Assembly (NCBI RefSeq): GCF_000519325.1
Contig: NZ_KI912613.1
Coordinates: 1,585,997 to 1,649,996 of the forward strand
From: Patulibacter minatonensis DSM 18081
Lineage (GTDB): Bacteria; Actinomycetota; Thermoleophilia; Solirubrobacterales; Solirubrobacteraceae
Direction: 5' to 3'
DNA: 64,000 bases
The notes beneath the pieces are model-generated. The model saw only the letters and a list, made by a program, of their open reading frames with translations. It did not search any database and was not told the origin of the DNA. Of this stretch, positions 53,501 through 62,866 are shown one piece after another; positions within the stretch are counted from its first letter, which is position 1, and each line of letters begins with the position of its first letter. Made by a program: the position numbers and the translations under genes.

Positions 53501-55339
53501 TCAGCGCATGTTGCCGATGATCGAGCTGCGGGACTCCTGCATCTTCTTGAGGTAGTTCGTCATGTTGTCGAACGCCTCGTTGCGCTTGTTCGCCAGCGAC
53601 TGCAGGCGCAGCATGTCCATCTGCTGACTGTTCGAGGCGCTGTCGACCTGGCTCTTCACCGTCGTGCTCGCCCCGATGATGCTCCCGCGGGTCGACGTGT
53701 CGGGGATCGGGGTGAGGCCCGCGGCGGTCGCCTCCGTCGCGAGCGCCTGCCGCATGGTCGCGAGCGTCGCGGCGTCCGTCGTCGTCGCGGTCGATCGCTC
53801 GGCGTCCGCCCCGGCCGGGAAGAGCGCCTCGAACGCGGTGAGCCGCTTCAGGACCGCCTGGAGCTTCGCGACGCGGGCGTTGCGGTCCTGGACCTCCTGG
53901 ATCTTCGTCTGGAGCTGCTGGTCGAGCAGCTTCGCCCGCTCCCCCTGGATCATCATCATGGCGGTCTCGAGGTCCATCGACTGGATGGTGCTGGCGTTCA
54001 GGCCGCTGGAGCTCGAGATCTGCGCGGTCCTGGGGGCGGAGCCCGTCCGGCCCAGCCGTCGCTGCTTCCGGACCAGGCGCGCGCGCTCGGCCCGCAGCGC
54101 CCGGCGCTCCTTCTTCAGCAGCGCGGCGGTGGCGAGCGCACCGGGCGTCTGCACGTGCCCCCGCGACAGGCGCAGGGCGTCGTACACGCCGTAGGTGGAG
54201 TCGCCCGACGCGGTGATCGTCCACGCGCCGGAGAGCCCCGTCTGCGGGGTGCCGTCGAAGACCGCCGTGCGGACGCTCTCGCGCGTGACGGCGCCGGTCC
54301 GCGCGGAGCGGTCGACGGCCCGCAGGAGCGCGGTCATGCCGTTGTGCGCGAACACGGTGAACGCGGCGGGGCGGCGGCCGAGGCCGTGCGTGCGCCCCGG
54401 CCGCGGGTCGGCGTGCGCCGCCGGTGCGGTCACGCGCATCGCGGACTGGGCGGGGCCCAGGTCCCGCGCGAAGGCGTCGTTCGCGAGGGCCTCGCCGCCG
54501 AAGATCCGCGTGCCCGGTGACGCGCGGTGCACGGCCCGCAGCACCTTTGCCGCCCCGCTCGACGGCGAGCCGCCGTAGACCATCGCCGTCGGCCGCTGCG
54601 CCCGGACCGCGGCGACGAGGGCCTCCAGGCCACCGCCGTCGGGGGTCACCACGAGCCGGCCGGTCGTCCGGACGCCGTTCCGCGCACCCGCCTCGGCGAA
54701 GGCCGAGGTCAGACCGCGGCCGTAGAGCCCGTCGTCGTCGACGAGCAGGACGTCGCCCGTGACGCCCTCAGCCTTCGCGTAGGACACCAGGGCGGTGCCC
54801 TGCCGGGCGTCGTCGGGCAGCGGCCGGAAGAACGTGCGCACGCCCGTCGGCTGCAGCTCGGCGGCGCGTGCGTCCGACGTGAGGCTCGTCGCGGTGCTGA
54901 CCGGGGAGAGCTGCGCCAGCCCGGCGCGGTTGACGATCGGCATCGACAGCGCCGTGGCCTCGGAGTTTCCCTCGCCGACGTAGGCGATCGCCGTGGGGTC
55001 CGCCGCGGCGCGCTCCGCGTTGGCGACGACCTTGGCGGGATCGAAGCGGTCGCCGGTGGCGTCGTCGAGCCAGACGAGCTTGATCCGCCGACCGCCGGCC
55101 GTCCCGCCCCGGGCCGCCGTCGCGACCCGCAGACCGCGGGCGATCAGGGCGGCCGACGGCGCGGCCTTCCCCTGGCGCGGCAGGCTGACGTAGACGCGGG
55201 ACACCGGCGCGTCGGACGTCGTTGACGGCGACCCCGACGCGGCGGGGCTCGCCGCGCCGGCCGCCGTGGTGAGGAGCGCGGCGCACAGGCCCGCCCCGAT
55301 CGTCGTCGCGGCCACGCGGGCGCGGGCGGTGGAGACCAT
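53501..55339 (-). CDS. Periplasmic binding protein fused to a helical needle-like tail
   Basis: This 612-residue protein has a signal peptide (VAATTIGAGLCAALLTTAAGAA) and a type 1 periplasmic-binding domain (~48-400: DDATGDRFDPAKVVANAERA, DGLYGRGLTSAFAEAG, GEALANDAF) like amino-acid-sensing LivJ/AmiC proteins. A basic linker (~408-432, KKERRALRAERARLVRKQRR) leads to ~160 helical residues: MDLETAMMMIQGERAKLLD (455-473), and the end MDMLRLQSLANKRNEAF to SRSSIIGNMR. The final II-x-N-x-R resembles the end of type III secretion needle subunits (IIQNFR), but no secretion genes are nearby. The frame is continuous. The tail function is unknown. Confidence 0.75.
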   Translation of the reverse strand: MVSTARARVAATTIGAGLCAALLTTAAGAASPAASGSPSTTSDAPVSRVYVSLPRQGKAAPSAALIARGLRVATAARGGTAGGRRIKLVWLDDATGDRFDPAKVVANAERAAADPTAIAYVGEGNSEATALSMPIVNRAGLAQLSPVSTATSLTSDARAAELQPTGVRTFFRPLPDDARQGTALVSYAKAEGVTGDVLLVDDDGLYGRGLTSAFAEAGARNGVRTTGRLVVTPDGGGLEALVAAVRAQRPTAMVYGGSPSSGAAKVLRAVHRASPGTRIFGGEALANDAFARDLGPAQSAMRVTAPAAHADPRPGRTHGLGRRPAAFTVFAHNGMTALLRAVDRSARTGAVTRESVRTAVFDGTPQTGLSGAWTITASGDSTYGVYDALRLSRGHVQTPGALATAALLKKERRALRAERARLVRKQRRLGRTGSAPRTAQISSSSGLNASTIQSMDLETAMMMIQGERAKLLDQQLQTKIQEVQDRNARVAKLQAVLKRLTAFEALFPAGADAERSTATTTDAATLATMRQALATEATAAGLTPIPDTSTRGSIIGASTTVKSQVDSASNSQQMDMLRLQSLANKRNEAFDNMTNYLKKMQESRSSIIGNMR

Positions 55340-55434
55340 GAGGAACCCATCGCCATCCCGACGCGGCGGCACGAGGAAGCTCCGACGTTCGTCCAGCCGC
55401 GAGGTCGTCCCCGCGGCGGTCGAGGCCTTCGCAG

Positions 55435-57357
55435 TCAGTCCTCCTCGGCCACCAGCCGCTGTGACTTCGCCCGCATCTTCGCGCTGCGCACCGCGGCCCG
55501 GAGCGCGTCGATGTCGTAGACGCCGTGGTGCCGCCGCCCGTTGATGAAGAACGACGGGGTGCCGGAGACGCCGGACTCGTCGGCGCCGTCGACGTCGCGC
55601 TCGACCCGCTTGAGGTGCCGGCGCTCGCGGAGGTCGTGCGTGAACCGCTCGACGTCGAGGTCCAGGGCGCGGGCGTGGCCGATCAGCTCCTTCGGCGTCA
55701 GCTCGTCCTGGTGCTCGTACAGGCGGTCGTGCATCTCCCAGAACATGCCCTGCGCTGCCGCCGCCTCCGACGCCTCGGCGGCCATCTGGGCGTGCGGGTG
55801 GACGTCGGCGAGCGGCAGGTGGCGGAACACGTACCGCAGGTGGTCGGTGCCGGCGTTCTTCATCAGCTCGCGGATCGTGGGCTCCGCGCGACCGCAGAAC
55901 GGGCACTCGAAGTCCGCGTACTCGACGACCGTGACGAGCGCGTCCGGGTCGCCGCGGACGTGGTCGCGCGTCGGGTCGACGTCGTCGGCCAGGTCGACCA
56001 GGGTCTCGGCGACCCGGCCCAGCTGCCGGGCGCGCATCCGCTGCGGCAGCCGCCGGGTGACCGCGAACGCGGCCCACGCCGTCAGCGGAGAGACGAGCGC
56101 CGACGCCAGGATCCCGACCTTCGCCTGGTCCAGCAGCTCGCCCTGGAACGCCAGGCTCGCGATCAGCAGCGAGACCGTGAACCCGACGCCCGCCGCCGCG
56201 CCGGCGCCGGTGAGGATCGGCCACGTGATCGCGGGCCGCGAGCCGCCGAACGCCCTGCGGCTGGCGAGGAACGACGCGCCGACGATGCCGACCGGCTTGC
56301 CGAAGACGTAGCCGAGGAAGATGCCGAGCGTCACCGACGAGCCGACCGCCGCGGACAGCAGGTCGCCGTCCAGCGCGATGCCGGCGTTGGCGAGCGCGAA
56401 CAGCGGCACGATCACGTAGGTCGTCCACGGGTGCAGGCCGTGCTGGAGCCGCTCGTTCGGGGAGATCGCCGACGCGAGGCTGCGCTGGGCGGCCGTCGCG
56501 AGCTCCGGGGTCGGCTGCTCGCGGAACGACCGCGTGAGCTCGGTCGCGCGCTCCAGGTCGTCGCGGTTGGGCGGGTACGACGTCGTCACGAGGCCGATCG
56601 CGAGCCCGGAGATCACGGGGTCGACGCCGGACTGGAACATCGCCAGCCACATGCCGAACCCGACGCCGACCGCCAGCGGCGCGCGGCCCCGCGGCACGAA
56701 GCGCAGGGCGATCAGGACGACGAACAGCGCCACCGCGATCCCCAGCGCGACGAACGACACGTCCTCCGAGTAGAAGACGCCGATCACGGCGAGCGCGACG
56801 AGGTCGTCGACGACGACCATCGTCAGGAGGAACACGCGGACGCGCACCGCGGCGGCGGGCGTGACGATCGCCAGCGCCCCGAGCGCGAGGGCGGTGTCGG
56901 TCGACATCGCCGCACCCCAGCCCGACGCCCCTTCGCCTCCGGCGTTGAAGAGCAGGAAGATCCCGACGGTGCAGGCCATCCCGCCGAGCGCGGCCATCAC
57001 CGGGATCGTCAGCCGTGTGCGCTCGCGGAGCTCGCCCTGGTCGAGCTCGCGCTTGGCCTCCAGGCCGACCACGAGGAAGAACAGCGCCATCAGGCCCTCG
57101 TTCACCCAGCCGCGCAGGTCGGAGTGCAGCGCGTGGTCGCCGAGCGAGATCGAGAGGTCGGTCTCCCAGACGTGCTCGTAGGAGTCCGGCCACGGCGAGT
57201 TCGCCCAGAGCATCGCGGCGACCGCGGCGAGGACGAGGACGACGGCGCCGCCGGTCTCGGCGCTCAGGAAGTTCCGGACCGGCGCGGCGAGGTTCCGCGC
57301 CCACGCGGTGCGCTGCGGCGGGGACGGATCGGCTGATGGTCGGGGGTCCAGGCGCAC
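55435..57357 (-). CDS. nhaA: Na+/H+ antiporter NhaA fused to DsbA-like thioredoxin domain
   Basis: This 640-residue fusion has an NhaA antiporter (residues ~25-435, 11-12 membrane segments) with the ion-binding aspartates in STDTALALG (D153) and VVVDDLVAL (D184-D185), and a DsbA-type thioredoxin domain (~470-640) with active site CPFC (485-488) in ADFECPFCGR and cis-Pro region SGTPSFFINGR. It exports sodium for protons and should form or reduce disulfides on one membrane face. Such fusions are known in actinobacteria. GTG at 57357 is fixed by TATCCT six bases upstream on the minus strand. Confidence 0.93.
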   Translation of the reverse strand: MRLDPRPSADPSPPQRTAWARNLAAPVRNFLSAETGGAVVLVLAAVAAMLWANSPWPDSYEHVWETDLSISLGDHALHSDLRGWVNEGLMALFFLVVGLEAKRELDQGELRERTRLTIPVMAALGGMACTVGIFLLFNAGGEGASGWGAAMSTDTALALGALAIVTPAAAVRVRVFLLTMVVVDDLVALAVIGVFYSEDVSFVALGIAVALFVVLIALRFVPRGRAPLAVGVGFGMWLAMFQSGVDPVISGLAIGLVTTSYPPNRDDLERATELTRSFREQPTPELATAAQRSLASAISPNERLQHGLHPWTTYVIVPLFALANAGIALDGDLLSAAVGSSVTLGIFLGYVFGKPVGIVGASFLASRRAFGGSRPAITWPILTGAGAAAGVGFTVSLLIASLAFQGELLDQAKVGILASALVSPLTAWAAFAVTRRLPQRMRARQLGRVAETLVDLADDVDPTRDHVRGDPDALVTVVEYADFECPFCGRAEPTIRELMKNAGTDHLRYVFRHLPLADVHPHAQMAAEASEAAAAQGMFWEMHDRLYEHQDELTPKELIGHARALDLDVERFTHDLRERRHLKRVERDVDGADESGVSGTPSFFINGRRHHGVYDIDALRAAVRSAKMRAKSQRLVAEED

Positions 57358-57363
57358 CCCTCG

Positions 57364-57369
57364 AGGATA
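57364..57369 (-). promoter_or_regulatory. -10 element (TATCCT), leaderless GTG start
   Basis: On the minus strand TATCCT is followed by six bases and the nhaA GTG at 57357. It shows that the leaderless pattern also applies to a GTG start. Confidence 0.5.
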
Positions 57370-57588
57370 TGCGGCGGCCGGCGGCGTCCCGGCGCGACGG
57401 GCGGATGAAGCGCCGTCCGCGACGGCGCCCGGATGGAGGGCCGGGTCGGGCGTCGGCCGGGGCGTCGGCGGGCGACGGGTCGATCGACCGGACGCGCGGT
57501 CCCCGCGGACGGGCCGCTCCGACCTGCCACGGTTGTGGGAAGGCCCCGCCCGCCCTACAGTCGGCACCCCACCCGGAGGACCTGGACC

Positions 57589-58191
57589 ATGTCGCCCATC
57601 ACCCGCGGCTTCCGCGGCCGCCGCCCGGACGTCGACCCGTCCCGCATCCCGCCGGGCCAGCACCACGAGCGGGGCTTCCCGGTGCTGACCGCCGGGCCGA
57701 CGCCGAAGGTCGACACCGCGACCTGGACGTTCACGATCGGCGGTCGCGTCGACACCGACGCCGTCTTCACCTGGCAGGACCTGATGGCGCTGCCGCAGGA
57801 GACGTTCACGGTCGACATCCACTGCGTGACGACGTGGACGAAGCTCGACACCGGGTGGACCGGCGTGTCGCTCGACCGGCTCTTCGAGGGCATCGCGCCG
57901 CGCTCGGAGCACGTGACGATCCACGCCTACGGCGGGTACACGACGAACCTCCCGCTCGCCGACCTGACCGACGGCAAGGCGTGGGTCGTCCACACCTACG
58001 ACGGCGAGCCGCTCGCGCCCGAGCACGGCGGTCCCGCCCGCCTGCTCGTCCCGCACCTGTACTTCTGGAAGAGCGCCAAGTGGGTGCGCGGCCTGACGTT
58101 CACGCCGTCCGAGGAGCCCGGCTTCTGGGAGGAGAACGGGTACCACCGCCGCGGGGACCCGTGGCGCGAGCAGCGGTACTGGAGCGACTGA
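57589..58191 (+). CDS. Molybdopterin-dependent oxidoreductase (sulfite oxidase/YedY-like)
   Basis: This 200-residue oxidoreductase of the sulfite-oxidase fold has no signal peptide. HERGFPVLTAGPTPKVD and TVDIHCVTTWTKLDTGWTGVSLD carry the molybdenum-ligating Cys79. HAYGGYTTNLPLADL and GGPARLLVPHLYFWKSAKWV match the rest of the domain. It lies ~30 bases upstream of a flavin reductase, an arrangement seen for cytoplasmic sulfite-oxidase-like enzymes that receive electrons from such a reductase. GGAGG is nine bases before the ATG, with TACAGT (57556-57561) as a possible -10. Confidence 0.92.
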   Translation: MSPITRGFRGRRPDVDPSRIPPGQHHERGFPVLTAGPTPKVDTATWTFTIGGRVDTDAVFTWQDLMALPQETFTVDIHCVTTWTKLDTGWTGVSLDRLFEGIAPRSEHVTIHAYGGYTTNLPLADLTDGKAWVVHTYDGEPLAPEHGGPARLLVPHLYFWKSAKWVRGLTFTPSEEPGFWEENGYHRRGDPWREQRYWSD

Positions 58192-59129
58192 TCAGCACCC
58201 CCGACCCCGGCGTCCCCCTGCCGGACCCCCAGACCCCGGCCGAGCACGAGGGCACCTCCGACGCCGTCGCACCCGGCCGCGCGCCGCTCGACTGGCGGAT
58301 CGTCACCGTGATCGAGACCGTCCGCGAGACGCCGCGCACGACGACGCTCGTGCTCGACGCGCCCGGCTGGCCCGGCCACCGCGCCGGCCAGCACGTCGAC
58401 CTGCGGCTGACCGCCGAGGACGGCTACCAGGCGCAGCGCTCGTACTCGATCGCGTCCGCGCCCGAGGAGGAGGTCCTGCGGATCACCGTCGACCGGCTCG
58501 AGGACGGGGAGGTCTCGCCGTTCCTGACCGACGACGTCCTCTCGGGCGACGAGCTCGAGCTGCGCGGCCCGATCGGCGGGCCGTTCACGTGGTCGGTCGA
58601 CGACGGCGGCCCGCTGCTGCTGCTCGCCGGCGGCTCGGGGATCGTGCCGCTGATGGCGATGCTCCGCCACCGCGCGGCCCAGGGCTCCGAGGTCCCGGCG
58701 CGCCTCCTGCACTCGGTCCGGACCCCGCGGGAGGCGGCGTTCCGGACCGAGCTCCTCGGGCTCTCGGGGCCGTCGGCCGTCGGCCCGGGGACGTCGACGC
58801 TCGACGTCCGTTGGACGCTGACGCGAATGACCCCGCCCGGCTGGGACGGCTTCACCGGCCGGATCGACGACGCGATGCTCGAGGCGTTCGAGACCACCTG
58901 GTCGCCGGGGTCGGCGGGGTTCGGGGGCGACGCCATCGGCGGTCCCGCGGGCACCGCGTCCGGAGGCACGGCTTCCACCGGGCCCGGGTCCGCGCACACG
59001 ACGCACGAGCCCGCCGCGAGGGTCTTCGTCTGCGGTCCGACGGGCTTCGTCGAGGCGGCCGCCGACCTGCTCGTGCAGCGCGGCCACGACCCCGCCGCGA
59101 TCCACGCGGAGCGGTTCGGGCCGAGCTGA
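58161..59129 (+). CDS. FAD/NAD(P)-binding reductase (ferredoxin reductase-like)
   Basis: This ~322-residue reductase has the FAD-binding RSYSIASAP, NAD(P)-binding GGSGIVPLMAML, and VCGPTGFVEAAADLL. There is no 2Fe-2S domain. It transfers electrons from NAD(P)H to a partner, most likely the adjacent molybdopterin enzyme. An insert rich in Gly/Ala/Thr (GGPAGTASGGTASTGPGS) lies before the last motif. The start is uncertain: GTG at 58161 overlaps the upstream gene by 31 bases; a CTG at 58188 overlaps its stop as CTGA. No ATG is available upstream of the FAD domain. Confidence 0.82.
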   Translation: MARAAVLERLISTPDPGVPLPDPQTPAEHEGTSDAVAPGRAPLDWRIVTVIETVRETPRTTTLVLDAPGWPGHRAGQHVDLRLTAEDGYQAQRSYSIASAPEEEVLRITVDRLEDGEVSPFLTDDVLSGDELELRGPIGGPFTWSVDDGGPLLLLAGGSGIVPLMAMLRHRAAQGSEVPARLLHSVRTPREAAFRTELLGLSGPSAVGPGTSTLDVRWTLTRMTPPGWDGFTGRIDDAMLEAFETTWSPGSAGFGGDAIGGPAGTASGGTASTGPGSAHTTHEPAARVFVCGPTGFVEAAADLLVQRGHDPAAIHAERFGPS

Positions 59130-59189
59130 CGGTCGACCCGGCGCCCGGCACCCCGCCCGGCCCCGCGGGCCCGGTTGACACACGGCGTA

Positions 59190-61025
59190 ATGTCGGATCC
59201 GCAGATGAGCGCCGCCCAGTCCCCGCCCCGTCGTCCCGCGATCGTCGTCGTCGACGACGAACCCGCCGTCCTCGCCGCCGTCTCCCGCGACCTGCGGCGC
59301 GGGTTCGGGGAGCGCTTCCGCATCGTCCGGGCCGGTTCAGGTCCCGAGGCGCTGCAGCTGATCCGCGACCTCCGCACGCGCGGCGACCAGGTCGCGCTGC
59401 TCGTCGCCGACCAGCGGATGCCCGGGATGTCGGGGACCGAGTACCTCGTCGAGGCCCGCAAGCTCGTGCCCGACGCCAAGCGCGTCCTCCTGACCGCCTA
59501 CGCCGACACCGAGGCCGCGATCTCGGCGATCAACGAGGTCGCCCTCGACTACTACCTCCTGAAGCCGTGGGACCCGCCGGAGGAGCAGCTGTTCCCCGTC
59601 GTCGAGGACCTCCTGACGACGTGGGAGTCCGGCGCCGCGCTCGAGCAGGGCGGCGTCCGCGTCATCGGCCACCGCTTCTCGAAGGCGTCGCACGACCTGC
59701 GCGACTTCCTCGCCCGCAACCGCGTCCCGGCGCGCTGGCTCGACGTCGAGCGCGACTCCGAGGCCCGCGAGCTCCTCGAGGTCATCGGCGCGTCGCAGGA
59801 CTGCCTGCCCGTCGCGCTGCTCGAGGACGGCGGCGTGATGGAGAAGCCGACGATCCTCGAGCTCGCCGAGCGCCTCGGCGTCTCCAGCGCGCCGACCGAG
59901 GACCACTACGACCTCGTGATCGTCGGCGGCGGACCGGCGGGCCTCGCGGCCGCGGTCTACGGCGCGTCGGAGGGCCTGAAGACCGTGCTCGTCGAGCGCG
60001 AGGCCCCGGGCGGCCAGGCCGGGCAGTCGTCGAGGATCGAGAACTACCTCGGCTTCCCCGCCGGGCTCTCGGGCTCCGACCTCGCGCGCCGCGGCACCGA
60101 CCAGGCGCGCCGGCTGGGCGCCGAGCTCCTGACGGTCTCCGACGCCGTCGCGCTGCGGGTCGAGGGCGCCGGCCGGTTCCTCGAGCTCGGCAGCGGCGCA
60201 ACGCTGTCGGCGACCTGCGTGGTCGTCGCGTCGGGCGTCTCCTACCGGCAGCTCGACGCGCCCGGGTTCGCCGAGCACACCGGCGCGGGCATCTACTACG
60301 GCGCCGCGCTGACCGAGGCCCGCGCGTGCTCGAACCAGCACGTCGTCGTCATCGGCGGCGCGAACTCCGCCGGGCAGGCCGCGGTCCATTTCTCGGGCTA
60401 CGCGCGGCAGGTGACCATGCTGGTCCGCGGCCCGAACCTCGAGCGGTCGATGTCCCACTACCTCATCGAGCAGCTCGCGGCCCTGCCGAACGTCGAGGTC
60501 CGCACCTGCACGTCGGTGGTCTCGGCCGAGGGCGAGGACGGGCACCTGGCGCGGCTGACGGTGCGGACGACGCCGAACGGGACGAGCGGGCCGGCGGGCG
60601 GGCCTCCGGCCGAGCCCGTGGCGGTCGGAGCGGACGGCGCGGCGTCGGCCTCGGCCGACCCCGTCGGCGGCGGGCCGGACGTCGGCGCCGAGGATGGGAC
60701 GGCGACCGGGGGCGGCGGGACCGCGACGGTGATCGAGGAGACGATGGACGTCGACGCGTGCTTCGTCTTCATCGGCGCGCAGCCGCGGACGGACTGGCTC
60801 GACGGGGTCGTGGCGCGGGACGAGCGCGGGTTCATCCTCGCGGGCGCCGACGCGCAGGAGGCCGGCTGGTCGCTCAGCCGCGACCCGTACCTGCTCGAGT
60901 CGAGCGTCCCGGGCGTGTTCGTCGCCGGCGACGTGCGGGCGCGGTCGATCAAGCGGGTGGCGAGCGCCGTGGGCGAGGGGTCGATGTCGGTGTCGCTGGT
61001 GCACCAGTACCTGGCGGAGGGATGA
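59190..61025 (+). CDS. Response-regulator receiver fused to thioredoxin-reductase-like flavoprotein
   Basis: This 611-residue fusion has a receiver domain (~16-150) with acidic pair D22-D23, phosphoacceptor D74 in VADQRMPGMSG, LTAYAD and K125 in LLKPW. A thioredoxin-like linker (~165-235) precedes a TrxR-type flavoprotein with FAD motif VIVGGGPAGLAAAVYGASEG, NAD motif VIGGANSAGQAAV, and VFVAGDVRARSIKRVASAVGEG. The CxxC redox motif of thioredoxin reductase is missing; the matching segment reads GIYYGAALTEARACSNQ. It probably senses or signals redox state rather than reducing thioredoxin. Its stop overlaps the histidine kinase start. Confidence 0.9.
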   Translation: MSDPQMSAAQSPPRRPAIVVVDDEPAVLAAVSRDLRRGFGERFRIVRAGSGPEALQLIRDLRTRGDQVALLVADQRMPGMSGTEYLVEARKLVPDAKRVLLTAYADTEAAISAINEVALDYYLLKPWDPPEEQLFPVVEDLLTTWESGAALEQGGVRVIGHRFSKASHDLRDFLARNRVPARWLDVERDSEARELLEVIGASQDCLPVALLEDGGVMEKPTILELAERLGVSSAPTEDHYDLVIVGGGPAGLAAAVYGASEGLKTVLVEREAPGGQAGQSSRIENYLGFPAGLSGSDLARRGTDQARRLGAELLTVSDAVALRVEGAGRFLELGSGATLSATCVVVASGVSYRQLDAPGFAEHTGAGIYYGAALTEARACSNQHVVVIGGANSAGQAAVHFSGYARQVTMLVRGPNLERSMSHYLIEQLAALPNVEVRTCTSVVSAEGEDGHLARLTVRTTPNGTSGPAGGPPAEPVAVGADGAASASADPVGGGPDVGAEDGTATGGGGTATVIEETMDVDACFVFIGAQPRTDWLDGVVARDERGFILAGADAQEAGWSLSRDPYLLESSVPGVFVAGDVRARSIKRVASAVGEGSMSVSLVHQYLAEG

Positions 61026-62863
61026 CGATGGACGACGAGAGCACCACCGAGCGGTGGACGGCCTACGGGGGGCGGATCCGGGTCGACGGGTCGTCGTCCG
61101 CCCCGGCGGCCGAGGGTGCCGCCGGTGCGACGGACACGGCGGGGGGCTCGGGCGCGACCGACGTCGCCGGCGGTGGGACCGCGGGCGCGGTGGCGAGCAC
61201 CGGCGCGACCGGTGCCCTCGCGGGAGCGTCGGGCCTCGTCGTTCCGGGCGCGACGGACGGCGACGACGAGGCCCCGGTCCCGGCCGGGAATCCCGGTGCG
61301 CAGGACACGAGCGTCCCGAAGTGGACGATGCCCGGCGCGACCGACGGCCCCGTGCCGCCGGTGACGCTGGAGGAGCTCCGCACGATCGACCTCTTCGACG
61401 ACCTCGACGACGAGCAGCTCGGCGAGTTCCTCGCGGTCGCGAAGGTCCGGGAGGCTCCGGCGGGCGAGCGGCTCGCGGAGCCCGACGGCGTCCCCCTCGG
61501 CGTGCAGCTGCTGCTCGAGGGCACGGCCAAGTCGTTCCGCGTCGACGCCGACGTCACCGAGCCGGTCGGCAAGCAGCGCGCCCCGACCTGGATGGGCGCG
61601 ATCGCCGTCCTCTCCGACGCACCCGTAGGCGTGCGCATGGTCGCCGAGACCCGGTGCCGGATCGCCCTGATCCACGGCGAGAAGTTCCGCAAGCTCGCGT
61701 TCCGTCACCGGGAGGTCCACCGCCGCGTGATGCAGGCGGTCGCGCCGGTGATGAGCCGGATCTCCGCGATCGAGCAGGACCGCGAGCGCCTGGCGTCGCT
61801 CGGCACGATGGCCGCCGGGCTCGCGCACGAGCTGAACAACCCGGCCGCGGCCGCGCAGAGCACGTCGGCGCAGCTGGCGGACACCCTCGAGGTCATCACG
61901 GGCGCGTTCGGCGCGTTCGTCGAGGCCGGGGTCGAGCGCGAGCAGGCGGCGCAGCTGATCGCGCTGCACCGCGAGGTCTCGGAGGCCGCGGAGGGCCGGA
62001 CCGCGCTCGACGGCCTCGACGCCGCCGACGCCGAGGACGCGATGCAGGATCTGCTCGAGGACCTCGACGTGCCCGAGCCGTGGGTGCTCGCGGAAGAGCT
62101 CGCGTCCGCCGGCGTCGAGGAGGAGTGGGTGCGCCGCGTGGCGGACCTCGCCGGGCCCGCCACGGGCGCGGCGCTGAAGTGGGTCGCGGCGTCGCTGTCG
62201 GCTCGCGGGCTCGTCGCCGAGCTGCAGGAGTCGACGCGGCGCATGTCGTCGCTCGTCGGCTCCGTCAAGTCCTACGCGTACCTCGACCGCGGGGACCTCG
62301 TCGAGGTCGACCTGCACGAGGGCCTCGAGACGACGCTCGCCGTCCTCGGCCACAAGCTGAAGGGCAAGGGCGTCGCCGTCGTCCGCGAGTACGACCGCAA
62401 CCTCCCGAAGCTCACGATCCACGGGTCGGAGATGAACCAGGTCTGGACGAACCTGCTCCACAACGCGATCCAGGCGCTCGTGGCGCAGCACGCGGAGGAG
62501 CGCGAGTCCGGGGACGGCAACGGGCACCCCACGCGCCTGAAGACCGCGTTCGCCGCCGCAGCGGAGACCGCGAAGGCCGGCGGCCTGATCGGCACGATCA
62601 CGATCCGGACCCGTCGCGAGGAGTCCTGCGCGGTGATCGAGATCGAGGACGACGGACCGGGCATCCCGCCCGAGATCCGCGACCGCATCTTCGACGCGTT
62701 CTTCACCACCAAGGAGGTCGGCGAAGGCACGGGCCTCGGCCTGGCGACCGTCCGGCGCATCGTCGCCGACCGCCACGGGGGCTCCCTGACGGTGTCGTCG
62801 TCGACGGACCCGCCGACCGGCACGACCTTCGCGGTGCGGCTGGCGATCCCGGAGGGGATGTAG
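61022..62863 (+). CDS. Sensor histidine kinase with cyclic-nucleotide-binding domain
   Basis: This 613-residue kinase has a ~110-residue disordered Gly/Ala N-terminus, a cNMP-binding-like domain (~118-235: LFDDLDDEQLGEFLAVAKVRE, AETRCRIALIHGEKFRKL), then dimerisation box GLAHELNNPAAAA (His269), an all-helical insert, N box NLLHNAIQAL, G1 DDGPGIPPEI, F FFTTK, and G2 GTGLGLATV. There is no membrane segment. It is coupled by ATGA to the receiver/flavoprotein fusion and probably phosphorylates it at D74. The cNMP domain lacks an obvious phosphate-binding cassette, so the ligand is uncertain. ATG 61028 is an alternative start. Confidence 0.93.
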   Translation: MTMDDESTTERWTAYGGRIRVDGSSSAPAAEGAAGATDTAGGSGATDVAGGGTAGAVASTGATGALAGASGLVVPGATDGDDEAPVPAGNPGAQDTSVPKWTMPGATDGPVPPVTLEELRTIDLFDDLDDEQLGEFLAVAKVREAPAGERLAEPDGVPLGVQLLLEGTAKSFRVDADVTEPVGKQRAPTWMGAIAVLSDAPVGVRMVAETRCRIALIHGEKFRKLAFRHREVHRRVMQAVAPVMSRISAIEQDRERLASLGTMAAGLAHELNNPAAAAQSTSAQLADTLEVITGAFGAFVEAGVEREQAAQLIALHREVSEAAEGRTALDGLDAADAEDAMQDLLEDLDVPEPWVLAEELASAGVEEEWVRRVADLAGPATGAALKWVAASLSARGLVAELQESTRRMSSLVGSVKSYAYLDRGDLVEVDLHEGLETTLAVLGHKLKGKGVAVVREYDRNLPKLTIHGSEMNQVWTNLLHNAIQALVAQHAEERESGDGNGHPTRLKTAFAAAAETAKAGGLIGTITIRTRREESCAVIEIEDDGPGIPPEIRDRIFDAFFTTKEVGEGTGLGLATVRRIVADRHGGSLTVSSSTDPPTGTTFAVRLAIPEGM

Positions 62864-62866
62864 GGG

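Noticed and set aside
59175..59193. TTGACA followed by TAATGT as a promoter of the receiver fusion gene
   Set aside because: The hexamers are only seven bases apart, far from the 16-18 required, and no second -10 lies at the right distance.
58589..61021. 1424-codon continuous frame covering the flavoprotein region and the histidine kinase
   Set aside because: Before 61022 it is in the wrong frame relative to the reductase and receiver genes and is Arg-rich filler; the kinase starts at 61022 or 61028.
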